Positions 22,394-30,451 of a stretch of 35,397 bases of DNA are shown here, in pieces. The stretch lies in NCBI RefSeq assembly GCF_004310665.1, contig NZ_SIXF01000044.1:1-35397 (forward strand), read 5' to 3'. Origin of the DNA: Pedobacter kyonggii (GTDB lineage Bacteria > Bacteroidota > Bacteroidia > Sphingobacteriales > Sphingobacteriaceae). The notes beneath the pieces are model-generated. The model did no database searches. It had not been told where the DNA came from and worked only from the letters and a program-made list of their open reading frames with translations. Position 1 is the stretch's first letter; each line of letters begins with the position of its first letter. Both the position numbers and the translations under genes were made by a program.

Positions 22394-22729
22394 ATGATAG
22401 AAACCCAAACTGCAGATAAAGGACAGATCCAACACTTTGTAATGTTCTGGTTAAAACCTCAACTAACCAAAACCGAGATCGCAGATTTCGCTAACTTCTT
22501 TGAAAGTTTAAAACCTATAAAATATATTAAAACGTTAAGTTATGGTTTAGCAGCAGGTACACCTGTACGCCCTGTTACCGACAACTCTTTTACCTATTCG
22601 CTAACCATTACCTTTGCCAACATTGCTGACCATAATGCTTACCAGGAAGATAAAGTGCATTTAGATGCTGTAGAAAAATTCTCTAATAACTGGTACAGGG
22701 TAGTGGTACACGATACGGTAATTGCTTAA
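22394..22729 (+). CDS. Dabb-family (stress-responsive A/B barrel) protein
   Basis: This 111-residue dimeric alpha-beta barrel protein has the family pattern QIQHFVMFWLKPQL at the start, a central SYGLAAGTP block and a YSLTITFANIADHNAYQEDK, then HLDAVEKF and VVVHD end. The ATG at 22394 was preferred because the conserved sequence begins soon after it and a -7-like element lies directly upstream. Dabb proteins include enzymes and stress proteins, and the activity of this one is unknown. It is monocistronic. Confidence 0.82.
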   Translation: MIETQTADKGQIQHFVMFWLKPQLTKTEIADFANFFESLKPIKYIKTLSYGLAAGTPVRPVTDNSFTYSLTITFANIADHNAYQEDKVHLDAVEKFSNNWYRVVVHDTVIA

Positions 22730-22777
22730 ATAGTTTTAACCAGGGGAATACAGATTAACTTAGAATATTTCTTTCTG

Positions 22778-22945
22778 TCGTCATCCTGAACTTGTTTCAG
22801 GATCTTTTAAAGAGCAGATAATAGATGATAATCCTTGGAGAAGTCGTCATTCCCAAATGCCATAAACGTTAAGATTTCCGACTGCAAGAGAATGACAACC
22901 ACTCTTGGAGTCTGCCAATGGCAGCGAAGAATCTTTTAAAGAATG
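22778..22945. repeat. Cluster of dispersed intergenic repeats
   Basis: This contains several repeat fragments: ATCCTGAA-N4-TTTCAGGAT (hairpin, 22783-22803), GTCGTCATTCCCAAATGCC followed by AGAATGACA (22843-22899), and a TGCCAATGGCAGCGAAGAATC unit (22914-22933). The 12-mer ATCTTTTAAAGA occurs twice, at 22802 and 22931. They look like decayed or nested REP/MITE copies of the same family as at 10595 and 30282. Confidence 0.55.
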
Positions 22946-22959
22946 AAATAGAATCTTAT

Positions 22960-23006
22960 AAATGCTCTTAGATGAATACAGATATTCATCTAAGAGCATT
23001 TTTTTT
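22960..23006 (+). terminator. Perfect 19-bp terminator hairpin, orphan
   Basis: The arms 22960-22978 and 22983-23001 are perfectly complementary over 19 bp with a 4-base loop (CAGA), then six T. It is 230 bp behind the Dabb gene with no gene before it, so it would end either a long 3' UTR or an unseen small RNA. Confidence 0.8.
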
Positions 23007-23365
23007 GCCGTGCGGTGAAAGATATTTTAAGACTAAGATAAATCGCCATTTCGACCGAAGTGGAGAAATCCTTGAACTATCCAGTGAACAAAATTTAAAG
23101 ACTTCTCTTCCTATATCTTCAGGTATTTAAAAATCAATTTACTGATAAACGCCAAACCTCCCATTTATTTGGCGAAATAAGCACTAAGAATTATATTTTG
23201 TTAACAAGTTTAAAAACAATTATATCAATCAGTTAACTTAAATCAACTAAATTAAAACTTATATTCAACATGACCCCAGCTATGAAAAATAACCTAAAAG
23301 TCAAAATATAATTCCGAATAATGATTAAATCAACTAACAACCAACGACTTACGTAAGTTAAATCA
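23007..23365. other. Non-coding AT-rich stretch
   Basis: No gene is seen. The contents are a fragment of the repeat family (CGCCATTTCGACCGAAGTGG, 23044-23063), a weak CGCCAAA-N11-TTTGGCG hairpin (23150-23174), a 12-base palindrome ACTTACGTAAGT (23347-23358), and a 13-codon micro-frame beginning ATGACCCCAGC at 23270 that has no support. Confidence 0.5.
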
Positions 23366-23617
23366 TTAATATTGGTGCCTGTTGTAGGCCGCTGTAAAAT
23401 CAGAACGCATTAGCTTAAATCGCGCCACTACGGTCTGGATAAATTCCTCATCAATAATTTCAAATACATCATTAACACCACCTCCACTTAGATCAAGCTC
23501 TGCAAGTTTATAACTTTGTTCAAAGGTGCCCTGCTCAAACTTTACAATGTATTTTTGATTCATCGAAAAAATGGTAATCTTACATTCCGGATGCGGAAGT
23601 TCTGCTACTACTCTCAT
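23366..23617 (-). CDS. Conserved small hypothetical protein
   Basis: The 83-residue protein starts MRVVAELPHPECKITIFSMN and contains LAELDLSGGGVNDVFEIIDE, with no signal peptide or membrane helix; it should be cytoplasmic. It resembles a conserved small protein of Bacteroidota that I know only by sequence. It lies 17 bases behind the CrtA-like gene in the same direction, so the two are likely co-transcribed. The function is unknown. Confidence 0.7.
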   Translation of the reverse strand: MRVVAELPHPECKITIFSMNQKYIVKFEQGTFEQSYKLAELDLSGGGVNDVFEIIDEEFIQTVVARFKLMRSDFTAAYNRHQY

Positions 23618-23634
23618 TTATTTTATATTTTTAT

Positions 23635-24324
23635 TTACAATTTAACAGATACACCATTAAGCGTGCCCCAGCTATCTATAATCGAGAAACGGGCAAACAA
23701 CTCTTCCCTGTACCATTCGCGCTCCCTGGTAAGCTTAATCACATCCGAATGATCAAAAGATTTGTAGGCATAGTTTTTCATACTATCCGCATCGGCCCAG
23801 ATCGAAAAGGTAGCCTGATCGAAAAATGGATTTTCGCCAATACCTGCCGACAAGATAAAACCTGGCGCAGTGCGCATGGCATTAGCTGCTCTTTTAATAT
23901 TCCGTCTAAACTCTTTTAACTTGTTAAATTTAATCGCTGCCCTTGTAATTACAGCGATCTTACCTGTATGGGAATTACTAATTTTATCAGATTTAAATGG
24001 CTCAACTTCTGACCATAAGCCATGACTAGATAAAGGGTTTAATAAGATAGTAAAACTTTCAACACTAAAGAAACCAAACCATTTCAGCACAAAAGAATTA
24101 CGATAAAAATCATTACAGTCGCTCCGGTTATCCCAGGTAGTAAGCACAGCCCAATGTTTATAATCAGGAGCTAAATCTACCTGAGCATCTTTTCCGCTCC
24201 CCATTAACTTCCAGAACCGGCATCTTTTATTCAACCACAACGGCAACCGTAAAACAGCCATCCCCATAAAAGCGAAAGGAACGGTAAGGCCACGGAATTT
24301 GGTAATAGTTAAGGCTACGATCAT
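23635..24324 (-). CDS. Spheroidene monooxygenase-like (CrtA family) protein
   Basis: The 229-residue protein resembles CrtA, the haem-dependent oxygenase that puts a keto group on acyclic carotenoids: CRFWKLMGSGKDAQVDLAPD, WAVLTTWDN, IAVITRAAIKFNKL, ANAMRTAPGFILSAGIGENP and QATFSIWADADSMKNYAYKS. Homologues occur in non-photosynthetic Bacteroidota, where the real substrate is not clear. The promoter is a TAGTTTTG -7 element at 24345-24352. It is followed by the small 83-residue gene. Confidence 0.75.
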   Translation of the reverse strand: MIVALTITKFRGLTVPFAFMGMAVLRLPLWLNKRCRFWKLMGSGKDAQVDLAPDYKHWAVLTTWDNRSDCNDFYRNSFVLKWFGFFSVESFTILLNPLSSHGLWSEVEPFKSDKISNSHTGKIAVITRAAIKFNKLKEFRRNIKRAANAMRTAPGFILSAGIGENPFFDQATFSIWADADSMKNYAYKSFDHSDVIKLTREREWYREELFARFSIIDSWGTLNGVSVKL

Positions 24325-24344
24325 AAACTTACGATTAATGATGC

Positions 24345-24352
24345 CAAAACTA
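24345..24352 (-). promoter_or_regulatory. -7 element of the CrtA-like gene
   Basis: On the minus strand TAGTTTTG matches TAnnTTTG exactly, 20 bases before the ATG. Confidence 0.55.
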
Positions 24353-24429
24353 AGGATTTTAAGAATAGGTTATCATTCAAATTTTCGTCATTAAAATCCA
24401 CTATTACCTTACATCTCACAAATCATAAT

Positions 24430-24437
24430 TAACTTTG
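24430..24437 (+). promoter_or_regulatory. -7 element of the GAF/methionine sulfoxide reductase gene
   Basis: TAACTTTG matches TAnnTTTG exactly, 19 bases before the ATG. Confidence 0.55.
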
Positions 24438-24456
24438 ATCATAGAAATAAAAAAAA

Positions 24457-24936
24457 ATGGCAGAAGATTTAACCATCACCAGAAATACATCAAAGGAAGA
24501 GCAATATCAATCAATCATCCCTCAGATAGAGGCTTTACTTTACGGCGAAACCGATTTTATTGCAAATCTTGCCAATGTTGCAGCAGCACTTAAAGAACAG
24601 TTTAATTGGTTTTGGGTAGGCTTTTACCTGGTAAAGCAAGAGGAATTGGTATTAGGCCCATTTCAAGGCCCGGTAGCCTGTACACGGATTAAAAAAGGAA
24701 AAGGAGTATGCGGCGCATCCTGGCAGCAAGCAGAAATCATTATCGTTCCAGATGTTGAAGAATTCCCTGGTCACATTGCCTGTGCATCTGCTTCTAAATC
24801 AGAAATTGTTTTACCGTTAATTGTTAATGGTGAAGTGATAGGCGTTTTAGATGTAGACAGCGAAGTGTTAAACAAATTCGACGAAACAGATAAAACTTAT
24901 TTAGAGCAAGTTATATCAATTATATTAAACAAATAG
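24457..24936 (+). CDS. msrC: Free methionine-(R)-sulfoxide reductase (GAF domain)
   Basis: The 159-residue GAF protein reduces free L-methionine-(R)-sulfoxide in the cytoplasm. All three family cysteines are present: C75 (PVACTRI), C85 (GKGVCG) and C109 (GHIACAS). The substrate residues E116 and D132/D134 (GVLDVDSE) are also seen. E. coli has HIACDS where this protein has HIACAS. It is 13 bases upstream of the DNA glycosylase gene, forming a small oxidative or alkylation repair operon. Confidence 0.93.
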   Translation: MAEDLTITRNTSKEEQYQSIIPQIEALLYGETDFIANLANVAAALKEQFNWFWVGFYLVKQEELVLGPFQGPVACTRIKKGKGVCGASWQQAEIIIVPDVEEFPGHIACASASKSEIVLPLIVNGEVIGVLDVDSEVLNKFDETDKTYLEQVISIILNK

Positions 24937-24949
24937 TTAAAGTAAGGTA

Positions 24950-25555
24950 TTGAAACTAAAAGAAGAATATTATCTAAATGAAGACGTGGTTAGCCTAGCT
25001 AAAGATCTGTTAGGCAAAATACTCTATACTAAAATTGATAACGAAATCACCGCAGGTATCATCATCGAAACAGAAGCTTATTTTGGCATAAAGGATAAGG
25101 CTTCGCATGCTTACGGCGGCCGCAGAACTAACCGAACAGAAACGATGTATGGCAATGGAGGCATTGCCTATGTATATCTCTGTTATGGTATGCATAACCT
25201 CTTCAATATTGTAAGTTCGAAAGAAAACGATCCACATGCTGTTTTAATTAGAGGCATAGAACCTTTGGTTGGCATCGACATTATTGAGCAAAGAAGAAAT
25301 ATGCCACATACAAAGGGCGCTATTTCTGCTGGCCCAGGATCTGCTGCAAAAGCATTGGGAATAGATAAAACTTTTAATACCAAAAACCTAACCGGAGATG
25401 AAATCTGGATCGAAGATCATGCTATCCGCTATAAAGATGATGATATTGCCGCTACACCTCGCGTAGGCATTGCATACGCAAAAGAGCATGCTTTATTACC
25501 GTGGCGGTTCTTTGTAAAAGGCAACAAATATGTGAGCAAACCAAACAAGGTTTGA
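24950..25555 (+). CDS. 3-methyladenine DNA glycosylase (Mpg/AAG family)
   Basis: The 201-residue enzyme removes alkylated purines from DNA. The AAG fold motifs are clear: ETEAYFG with catalytic E42, HAYGGRRTNRTETMYG, GGIAYVYLCYGMHNLFNIV, AVLIRGIEP and GPGSAAKALGI. The start is TTG at 24950: the first in-frame ATG is at about residue 66, well inside the domain, so the TTG is needed. It shares a transcript with the upstream methionine sulfoxide reductase. Confidence 0.93.
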   Translation: MKLKEEYYLNEDVVSLAKDLLGKILYTKIDNEITAGIIIETEAYFGIKDKASHAYGGRRTNRTETMYGNGGIAYVYLCYGMHNLFNIVSSKENDPHAVLIRGIEPLVGIDIIEQRRNMPHTKGAISAGPGSAAKALGIDKTFNTKNLTGDEIWIEDHAIRYKDDDIAATPRVGIAYAKEHALLPWRFFVKGNKYVSKPNKV

Positions 25556-25571
25556 TAAAAAACATAAATTG

Positions 25572-25605
25572 AAAAGCAGGTTCGGAAACAATACCTGCTT
25601 TTTTT
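25572..25605 (+). terminator. Terminator of the glycosylase operon
   Basis: The arms 25572-25581 (AAAAGCAGGT) and 25593-25602 pair perfectly over 10 bp with an 11-base loop, followed by T. It lies directly before the kynureninase start and rules out the upstream TTG start for that gene. Confidence 0.85.
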
Positions 25606-25619
25606 GTATTATTGAGGCA

Positions 25620-26909
25620 ATGAATTTTGAAAACAACTTATTATTTGCACAAGCACAAGACGAAACCGACCAGCTTCGTAATTTCAGGTCTCAGTTCTTA
25701 TTTCCAAACCACAACGGCAATGATTTTATTTACCTGTGTGGCAATTCATTAGGACTTCAACCTAAAGTAGCTAGCGAGGTTTTGAAAGGTCAGCTTAACA
25801 ACTGGGCCAACTATGCAGTAGAGGGCTGGTTCGACGGAAACGAACCATGGATGTTCTACCATAAGGCACTCAAAAAGTTAATGGCCCCAATTGTTGGCGC
25901 ATTACCATCAGAAGTTTGCCCCATGAATACCTTAACTGTAAACCTTCATTTATTAATGGTTAGTTTCTATCAGCCTAAAGGTAAACGTTTTAAAATCATT
26001 ATGGAAGGCGGCGCATTCCCATCCGATCAATACGCGATAGAAAGCCAGGTAAGATTTCATGGTTTCGATCCAAAAGAAGCGATTATAGAGGTTTTCCCCA
26101 ACGAAGGCGAAGAAATACTCCATACCGAAGACATCGTAGCTAAAATCAAAGAAAATACAGATGAAATCGCCTTGGTTTTATTTGGCGGGATAAATTATTA
26201 TACCGGACAATGGTACGATATGGAGACCATTACCAAGGCAGGGCATGAAATCGGTGCTATTGTAGGCTGGGATCTGGCGCATGCCGCAGGTAATGTTCCT
26301 GTAAAGCTTCACGATTGGGGTGTTGATTTTGCCTGCTGGTGCTCATACAAATACCAAAATTCAGGTCCGGGAGGAATAAGCGGAATCTTTGTTCACGAAA
26401 AACATTTCAGCAATACCGAATTAAACCGCTTTGCAGGATGGTGGGGCTACCAGGAAAGCAAACGTTTTAAAATGGAAAAAGGCTTTATTCCAGAAGCTGG
26501 GGCAGACGGCTGGCAGGTAAGCTGCACACAGGTAATGCCAATGGCTTTATACCATGCTTCGCTTCAGATTTTCGAACAAGCAGGCTTCATTGAACCATTA
26601 AGAAGTAAAAGTATTACTTTAACTGCATATCTTGAATTTATTATAAATGAAGTAAATAAGGAGTTAGATGTAATGCAATATAAAATCATCACTCCTAAAT
26701 TAGCTAACGATAGAGGTGCACAGCTATCTATCATTGCTCAACAAAATGGCAAACAGATTTTTGATGGCTTAATGGCAAACCATATACTTGGCGATTGGCG
26801 CGAACCCGATGTAATCCGCTTAAGTGCAGTCCCACTTTATAACTCTTTCGAAGATGTTTATTTGGCCGGACAAGCACTTTTAAAAGTAAGTAAAGAAGTT
26901 TTACGATAA
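25620..26909 (+). CDS. kynU: Kynureninase
   Basis: The PLP enzyme cleaves kynurenine or 3-hydroxykynurenine to anthranilate or hydroxyanthranilate and alanine in tryptophan breakdown. The 429-residue protein has the PLP-lysine context CWCSYKYQNSGPGG (K244), the PLP-aspartate context GWDLAHAAGN (D218), LYLCGNSLGLQP-like sequence (FIYLCGNSLGLQPKV) and the RFAGWWGYQESKRF block. ATG 25620 was chosen over a TTG at 25569, because the terminator hairpin lies between. No kynurenine monooxygenase or dioxygenase is nearby. Confidence 0.96.
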   Translation: MNFENNLLFAQAQDETDQLRNFRSQFLFPNHNGNDFIYLCGNSLGLQPKVASEVLKGQLNNWANYAVEGWFDGNEPWMFYHKALKKLMAPIVGALPSEVCPMNTLTVNLHLLMVSFYQPKGKRFKIIMEGGAFPSDQYAIESQVRFHGFDPKEAIIEVFPNEGEEILHTEDIVAKIKENTDEIALVLFGGINYYTGQWYDMETITKAGHEIGAIVGWDLAHAAGNVPVKLHDWGVDFACWCSYKYQNSGPGGISGIFVHEKHFSNTELNRFAGWWGYQESKRFKMEKGFIPEAGADGWQVSCTQVMPMALYHASLQIFEQAGFIEPLRSKSITLTAYLEFIINEVNKELDVMQYKIITPKLANDRGAQLSIIAQQNGKQIFDGLMANHILGDWREPDVIRLSAVPLYNSFEDVYLAGQALLKVSKEVLR

Positions 26910-26939
26910 GAAAAGGTTCATCAAATAAAAACAAAGAAA

Positions 26940-27800
26940 ATGATCAATTACAACCCTAAAGACTGGAGCACCTTCATTTTTCATATCCATAAAAGCGATA
27001 CCTTTAGAAAACTGTGGCCATTAATGCTTGCAGTAGCTATTTTTTCGGGTTTGGTTGGGTATGCAGAACTCAATTTTTTTCAACTTTCTAAAAGCAGCTA
27101 TGTTACCAATATCGGCATGATGCACAGCTTATTGGGCTTTGTATTGTCTATGCTACTGGTTTTCAGAACAAATACAGCATACGACAGGTGGTGGGAAGGA
27201 AGAAAGTTATTGGGATCGTTAACCAATGTGAGCCGTAACCTGGCCATGAAAATAAAAGCACTTAAATTAACAGCAGAAGATGTCCGTTTCTTCGAATACG
27301 GCATCCCTAAATATGCTTTTGCCTTAAAAGAACACTTACGCGAAAGAATGTATTTTGGCAAAAATAGTCTTTTAATAGAGGTCGAAGAAGGTAAACACGT
27401 ACCAAACCAAATTGCAGGAAGCTTAATTAACAGGTTATACAAACTACTAGAAAAAGGCGCTATTTCGCAGGAACAATTTATTGTACTTTCAGGCGATTTT
27501 AATCAATTTACCGATATCTGCGGTGCTTGCGAGCGCATTAAAAACACACCGATCCCATATTCTTACAGTGCTTTTATCAAGAAGTTTATCTTTATTTACG
27601 TAATTACTTTACCTTTTGGCTGGGTATTCAGTTTAGGCTATTTTGTTGTGCCGATTGTACCCTTTATCCTCTATGTATTAGCAAGTTTGGAATTGATAGC
27701 TGAAGAAATAGAAAACCCATTTGGAGAAGATGCAAACGACCTTCCTGTTGATCAGATCTGCACGAACATTGAAAAACACGTGGAGGAAATTTTAGGCTAA
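26940..27800 (+). CDS. Bestrophin-family anion channel
   Basis: The 286-residue protein belongs to the bestrophin/UPF0187 family (FVLSMLLVFRTNTAYDRWWE and SLTNVSRNLAMK are diagnostic). It has four hydrophobic segments near 24-44, 59-78, 208-228 and 233-253, and a C-terminal NPFGEDANDLPVDQIC tail. Bacterial members form pentameric ion channels in the inner membrane; the selectivity of this one is not known. It is 30 bases behind kynureninase and overlaps the deacetylase gene by one base (TAATG), so all three probably form one operon. Confidence 0.92.
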   Translation: MINYNPKDWSTFIFHIHKSDTFRKLWPLMLAVAIFSGLVGYAELNFFQLSKSSYVTNIGMMHSLLGFVLSMLLVFRTNTAYDRWWEGRKLLGSLTNVSRNLAMKIKALKLTAEDVRFFEYGIPKYAFALKEHLRERMYFGKNSLLIEVEEGKHVPNQIAGSLINRLYKLLEKGAISQEQFIVLSGDFNQFTDICGACERIKNTPIPYSYSAFIKKFIFIYVITLPFGWVFSLGYFVVPIVPFILYVLASLELIAEEIENPFGEDANDLPVDQICTNIEKHVEEILG

Positions 27801-28702
27801 TGATTAAGATTGCCTGGCATCCCCTTTACGCGCATCCTTTACCCGAAGGGCACCGTTTTCCGATGCTGAAATATGAGCTGATACCCGAACAACTTTTGCA
27901 TGAAGGGACCATAGCACAGCAGAATTTATTTAGCCCAGAACCAGTTTCGGAAGACATTATACTCCTGACTCACGAAAAAACATACTGGGAACAGCTTAGA
28001 GATTTAACACTTTCAGCGAAAGCCCAAAGAAGAATAGGCTTCCCCTTAAACGCGCAGCTATTAGAGCGCGAGCTGCGAATTACCCAAGGTACAATAGATG
28101 CAGCCCACTTTGCAATGAGTAACGGAATTGCCTTTAATGTAGCAGGTGGCACCCATCATGCAGGCAGTAATTGGGGCGAAGGTTTTTGTTTATTAAACGA
28201 TCAGGCTGTTGCAGCTAATTACTTGTTAAATAAAAATTTAGCTAATCGCATCTTAATTATCGATTTAGATGTACATCAGGGAAATGGCACGGCAGAAATC
28301 TTTCAAAATGAGCCAAGGGTGTTCACTTTTTCAATGCATGGCGATAAAAATTTTCCTTTCAGAAAAGAAATATCAAGTTTGGATGTTCCTTTAGATGATG
28401 GTGTTCAGGATGAAGAATATCTGTCAGCTTTAAATGTCAATTTAAAAAAGGCATTCGAAAGGGCTAAACCTGATTTTGTATTTTATTTATCAGGGGTTGA
28501 TGTGCTTGCTACCGATAGGCTGGGCAAACTGGCATTAAGCAAAGCCGCATGTAAAGAACGCGACAAAATGGTGCTGCAGGCCTGTAAAGATAAAAATCTA
28601 GCGGTGCAAGTGAGTATGGGCGGCGGTTACTCCATCGATATCAGAGATATTGTAGATGCGCATTGTAACACCTACCGCCTGGCTTTTGATTTATTTGGAT
28701 AA
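27800..28702 (+). CDS. Histone-deacetylase-family zinc amidohydrolase
   Basis: The 300-residue enzyme has the HDAC catalytic set: H119-H120 (GGTHHA), D155, zinc ligands D157 and H159 (DLDVHQGNG), D234 (SGVDVLATDR) and the transition-state tyrosine Y277 (GGGYS). It is therefore predicted active as a deacetylase of lysines, polyamines or another amide; the true substrate cannot be told. There is no signal peptide. It follows the bestrophin gene in a TAATG overlap. Confidence 0.93.
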   Translation: MIKIAWHPLYAHPLPEGHRFPMLKYELIPEQLLHEGTIAQQNLFSPEPVSEDIILLTHEKTYWEQLRDLTLSAKAQRRIGFPLNAQLLERELRITQGTIDAAHFAMSNGIAFNVAGGTHHAGSNWGEGFCLLNDQAVAANYLLNKNLANRILIIDLDVHQGNGTAEIFQNEPRVFTFSMHGDKNFPFRKEISSLDVPLDDGVQDEEYLSALNVNLKKAFERAKPDFVFYLSGVDVLATDRLGKLALSKAACKERDKMVLQACKDKNLAVQVSMGGGYSIDIRDIVDAHCNTYRLAFDLFG

Positions 28703-28743
28703 GTCCACGCACAAAACCATAATATCCTTATCTTCGCGGCCAT

Positions 28744-29427
28744 ATGTTGGAGATTATTTACCAGGACGAAAATCTAATTGCAATTAACAAACCTCATGGG
28801 CTATTGGTGCATCAATCTTCCATTGCAAGAGATGCCACGGAGTTCGCGCTTCAGTTGCTTAGAGACCAGATCGGCAAACATGTTAGCCCGGTGCACAGAC
28901 TAGACAGGAAGACAAGCGGAATCTTATTATTTGCTTTCGACAAAGCATCTGAAATTGCTATGCATCAGCAATTTATGAATTCAGAAACCGATAAAAAATA
29001 CCTGGCTATCCTGCGTGGCTTCACACCCGATGCGATGGATATCGATTATCCATTGGCCAAAGAAAACGGAACCATGCAAGATGCTTTCACCTCGTTTAGC
29101 ACACTGCAAAGGGCTGAAGTAGCAGTAGCTTTCGGTAAACACCCAACCTCACGGTATTCGTTAGTAGAGGCCACACCTAAAACCGGAAGAATGCATCAAT
29201 TGAGAAGACATTTTAGCCACATTCTACATCCAATTATTGGCGATAGGACACATGGTTGCAACAAACAAAACAAATTATTTAAAGCGCAATGGGATATGAC
29301 CACCATGTTACTCCATGCCTCGGAGTTAGCATTCACTCATCCCATTACAAAAGAAAAAATCCATTTAAAAGCCGGTTTACACAATGAGTTTAAAAGGGTG
29401 ATGGATTTTATGAAAATGGAACCTTAG
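28744..29427 (+). CDS. truC: tRNA pseudouridine(65) synthase
   Basis: The 227-residue enzyme resembles E. coli TruC along the whole length: MLEIIYQDENLIAINKPHGL, the catalytic HRLDRKTSG (D54), HPTSRYSLVEATPKTGRMHQ and LRRHFSHILHPIIGDRTHG. It modifies U65 in the acceptor stem of some tRNAs. The ATG lies directly behind a TATCTTCG -7-like element (28729-28736), so the transcript may be nearly leaderless. Confidence 0.9.
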   Translation: MLEIIYQDENLIAINKPHGLLVHQSSIARDATEFALQLLRDQIGKHVSPVHRLDRKTSGILLFAFDKASEIAMHQQFMNSETDKKYLAILRGFTPDAMDIDYPLAKENGTMQDAFTSFSTLQRAEVAVAFGKHPTSRYSLVEATPKTGRMHQLRRHFSHILHPIIGDRTHGCNKQNKLFKAQWDMTTMLLHASELAFTHPITKEKIHLKAGLHNEFKRVMDFMKMEP

Positions 29428-29465
29428 CACAATTTTTGCAATCAAAAACTGTTTATATAACATCT

Positions 29466-30200
29466 ATGATTAAATACTTACGTTTTACACTTCCAGTTTT
29501 AGCGCTTTTTGCAGCCAGTTGTTCTTCTGTTTATATGCCAAACGTTCCAAATACCCCTATGTTAAGTAAACAGGGCGAATTTAGTGGCGGTGCGCACATC
29601 TCTTTAAAAGGCAATGCCAGTGTTAATGGCGCCTATGCCGTTTCTGATCATATTGGAGTGCTTTTTAGTGGCTCGAGAATGAATAGTGAAAGAAAAAGCA
29701 AAGATTTCGGACATAAACTTATTGAAATTGGAGGAGGATACTTTGATACTTTTGGTCCGGATAACAACCGGATTATTGAAGTTTATGCAGGCGTGGGAAA
29801 GGGTTGGAGCGATATCACCTTCCGCGATTATAAAGACGACATCCTCATCAGCAGCGAATTGCAGGAAGTAGATTACCGGAAAACATTCTTGCAGGTTAAT
29901 TATAGCTCGAAAAAGAAAAACAACCTGCGTTTATTCGGAACAGATTTCCCAATTAACTACGGTACAGCATTAAGGATTAGCCATATTAAGATGGATAGAT
30001 TCTTTTTAAATGGTGTTGTTCAACCAAAAGAAGATAACATCTTCTTTGAACCGGTTTTCTTTACGCGCATGGCGCTCAGCAAAACTTTTCAGCTACAATA
30101 CACCACCAGTAGTAATATTGGCTTAAAAAACCGCAAATACATGTCTGCGGGTAATTCTATCTTTACCATTGGTGTTGTCGTTAATGTTGGGGGTAAATAA
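29466..30200 (+). CDS. Outer-membrane lipoprotein with beta-barrel features
   Basis: The 244-residue product has a lipobox (LFAASC), then SSVYMPNVPNTPMLSKQGEF and alternating strands (GGAHISLKGNASVNGAYAVS, KLIEIGGGYFDTFGP, IIEVYAGVGKGWSDITF, FLQVNYSSKKKNNLRLFGTD, AGNSIFTIGVVVNVGG). It is likely an outer-membrane barrel or surface lipoprotein typical of Bacteroidota. I cannot name its family. ATG 29466 was chosen over a TTG at 29436, because the signal starts here. Behind it is a repeat and then the convergent MATE gene. Confidence 0.75.
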   Translation: MIKYLRFTLPVLALFAASCSSVYMPNVPNTPMLSKQGEFSGGAHISLKGNASVNGAYAVSDHIGVLFSGSRMNSERKSKDFGHKLIEIGGGYFDTFGPDNNRIIEVYAGVGKGWSDITFRDYKDDILISSELQEVDYRKTFLQVNYSSKKKNNLRLFGTDFPINYGTALRISHIKMDRFFLNGVVQPKEDNIFFEPVFFTRMALSKTFQLQYTTSSNIGLKNRKYMSAGNSIFTIGVVVNVGGK

Positions 30201-30281
30201 AGGATACGATCATTCTGAATGTTGCAAAGAAAAGATGAATAAAGGCTCTTCGATAGGCTGCAACTTACGGATTACAAAGAA

Positions 30282-30407
30282 CGATCGTCTTTCCTGCGCA
30301 GGCGGGAATCTTAAAGCTTATGGCATTAAGATTATTCATAGCTTTCTTCTCTTCAAAGGCATTCATGAGCACTACGTGGTTCCCAATCAAGTTGGGAATG
30401 ACGATCC
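30282..30407. repeat. MITE-like inverted repeat with two internal hairpins
   Basis: The ends GATCGTCTTTCC (30283-30294) and GGAATGACGATC (30396-30407) are 12-base inverted copies with one mismatch. Each arm has a hairpin: palindrome CCTGCGCAGG (30293-30302) and TTCCCAA-N5-TTGGGAA (30381-30399). It fills the convergent junction between the lipoprotein and MATE genes. Confidence 0.65.
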
Positions 30408-30451
30408 CTCGAGCATTATCATCTCTTAAAATCCATTTGTCATTAATCAAA

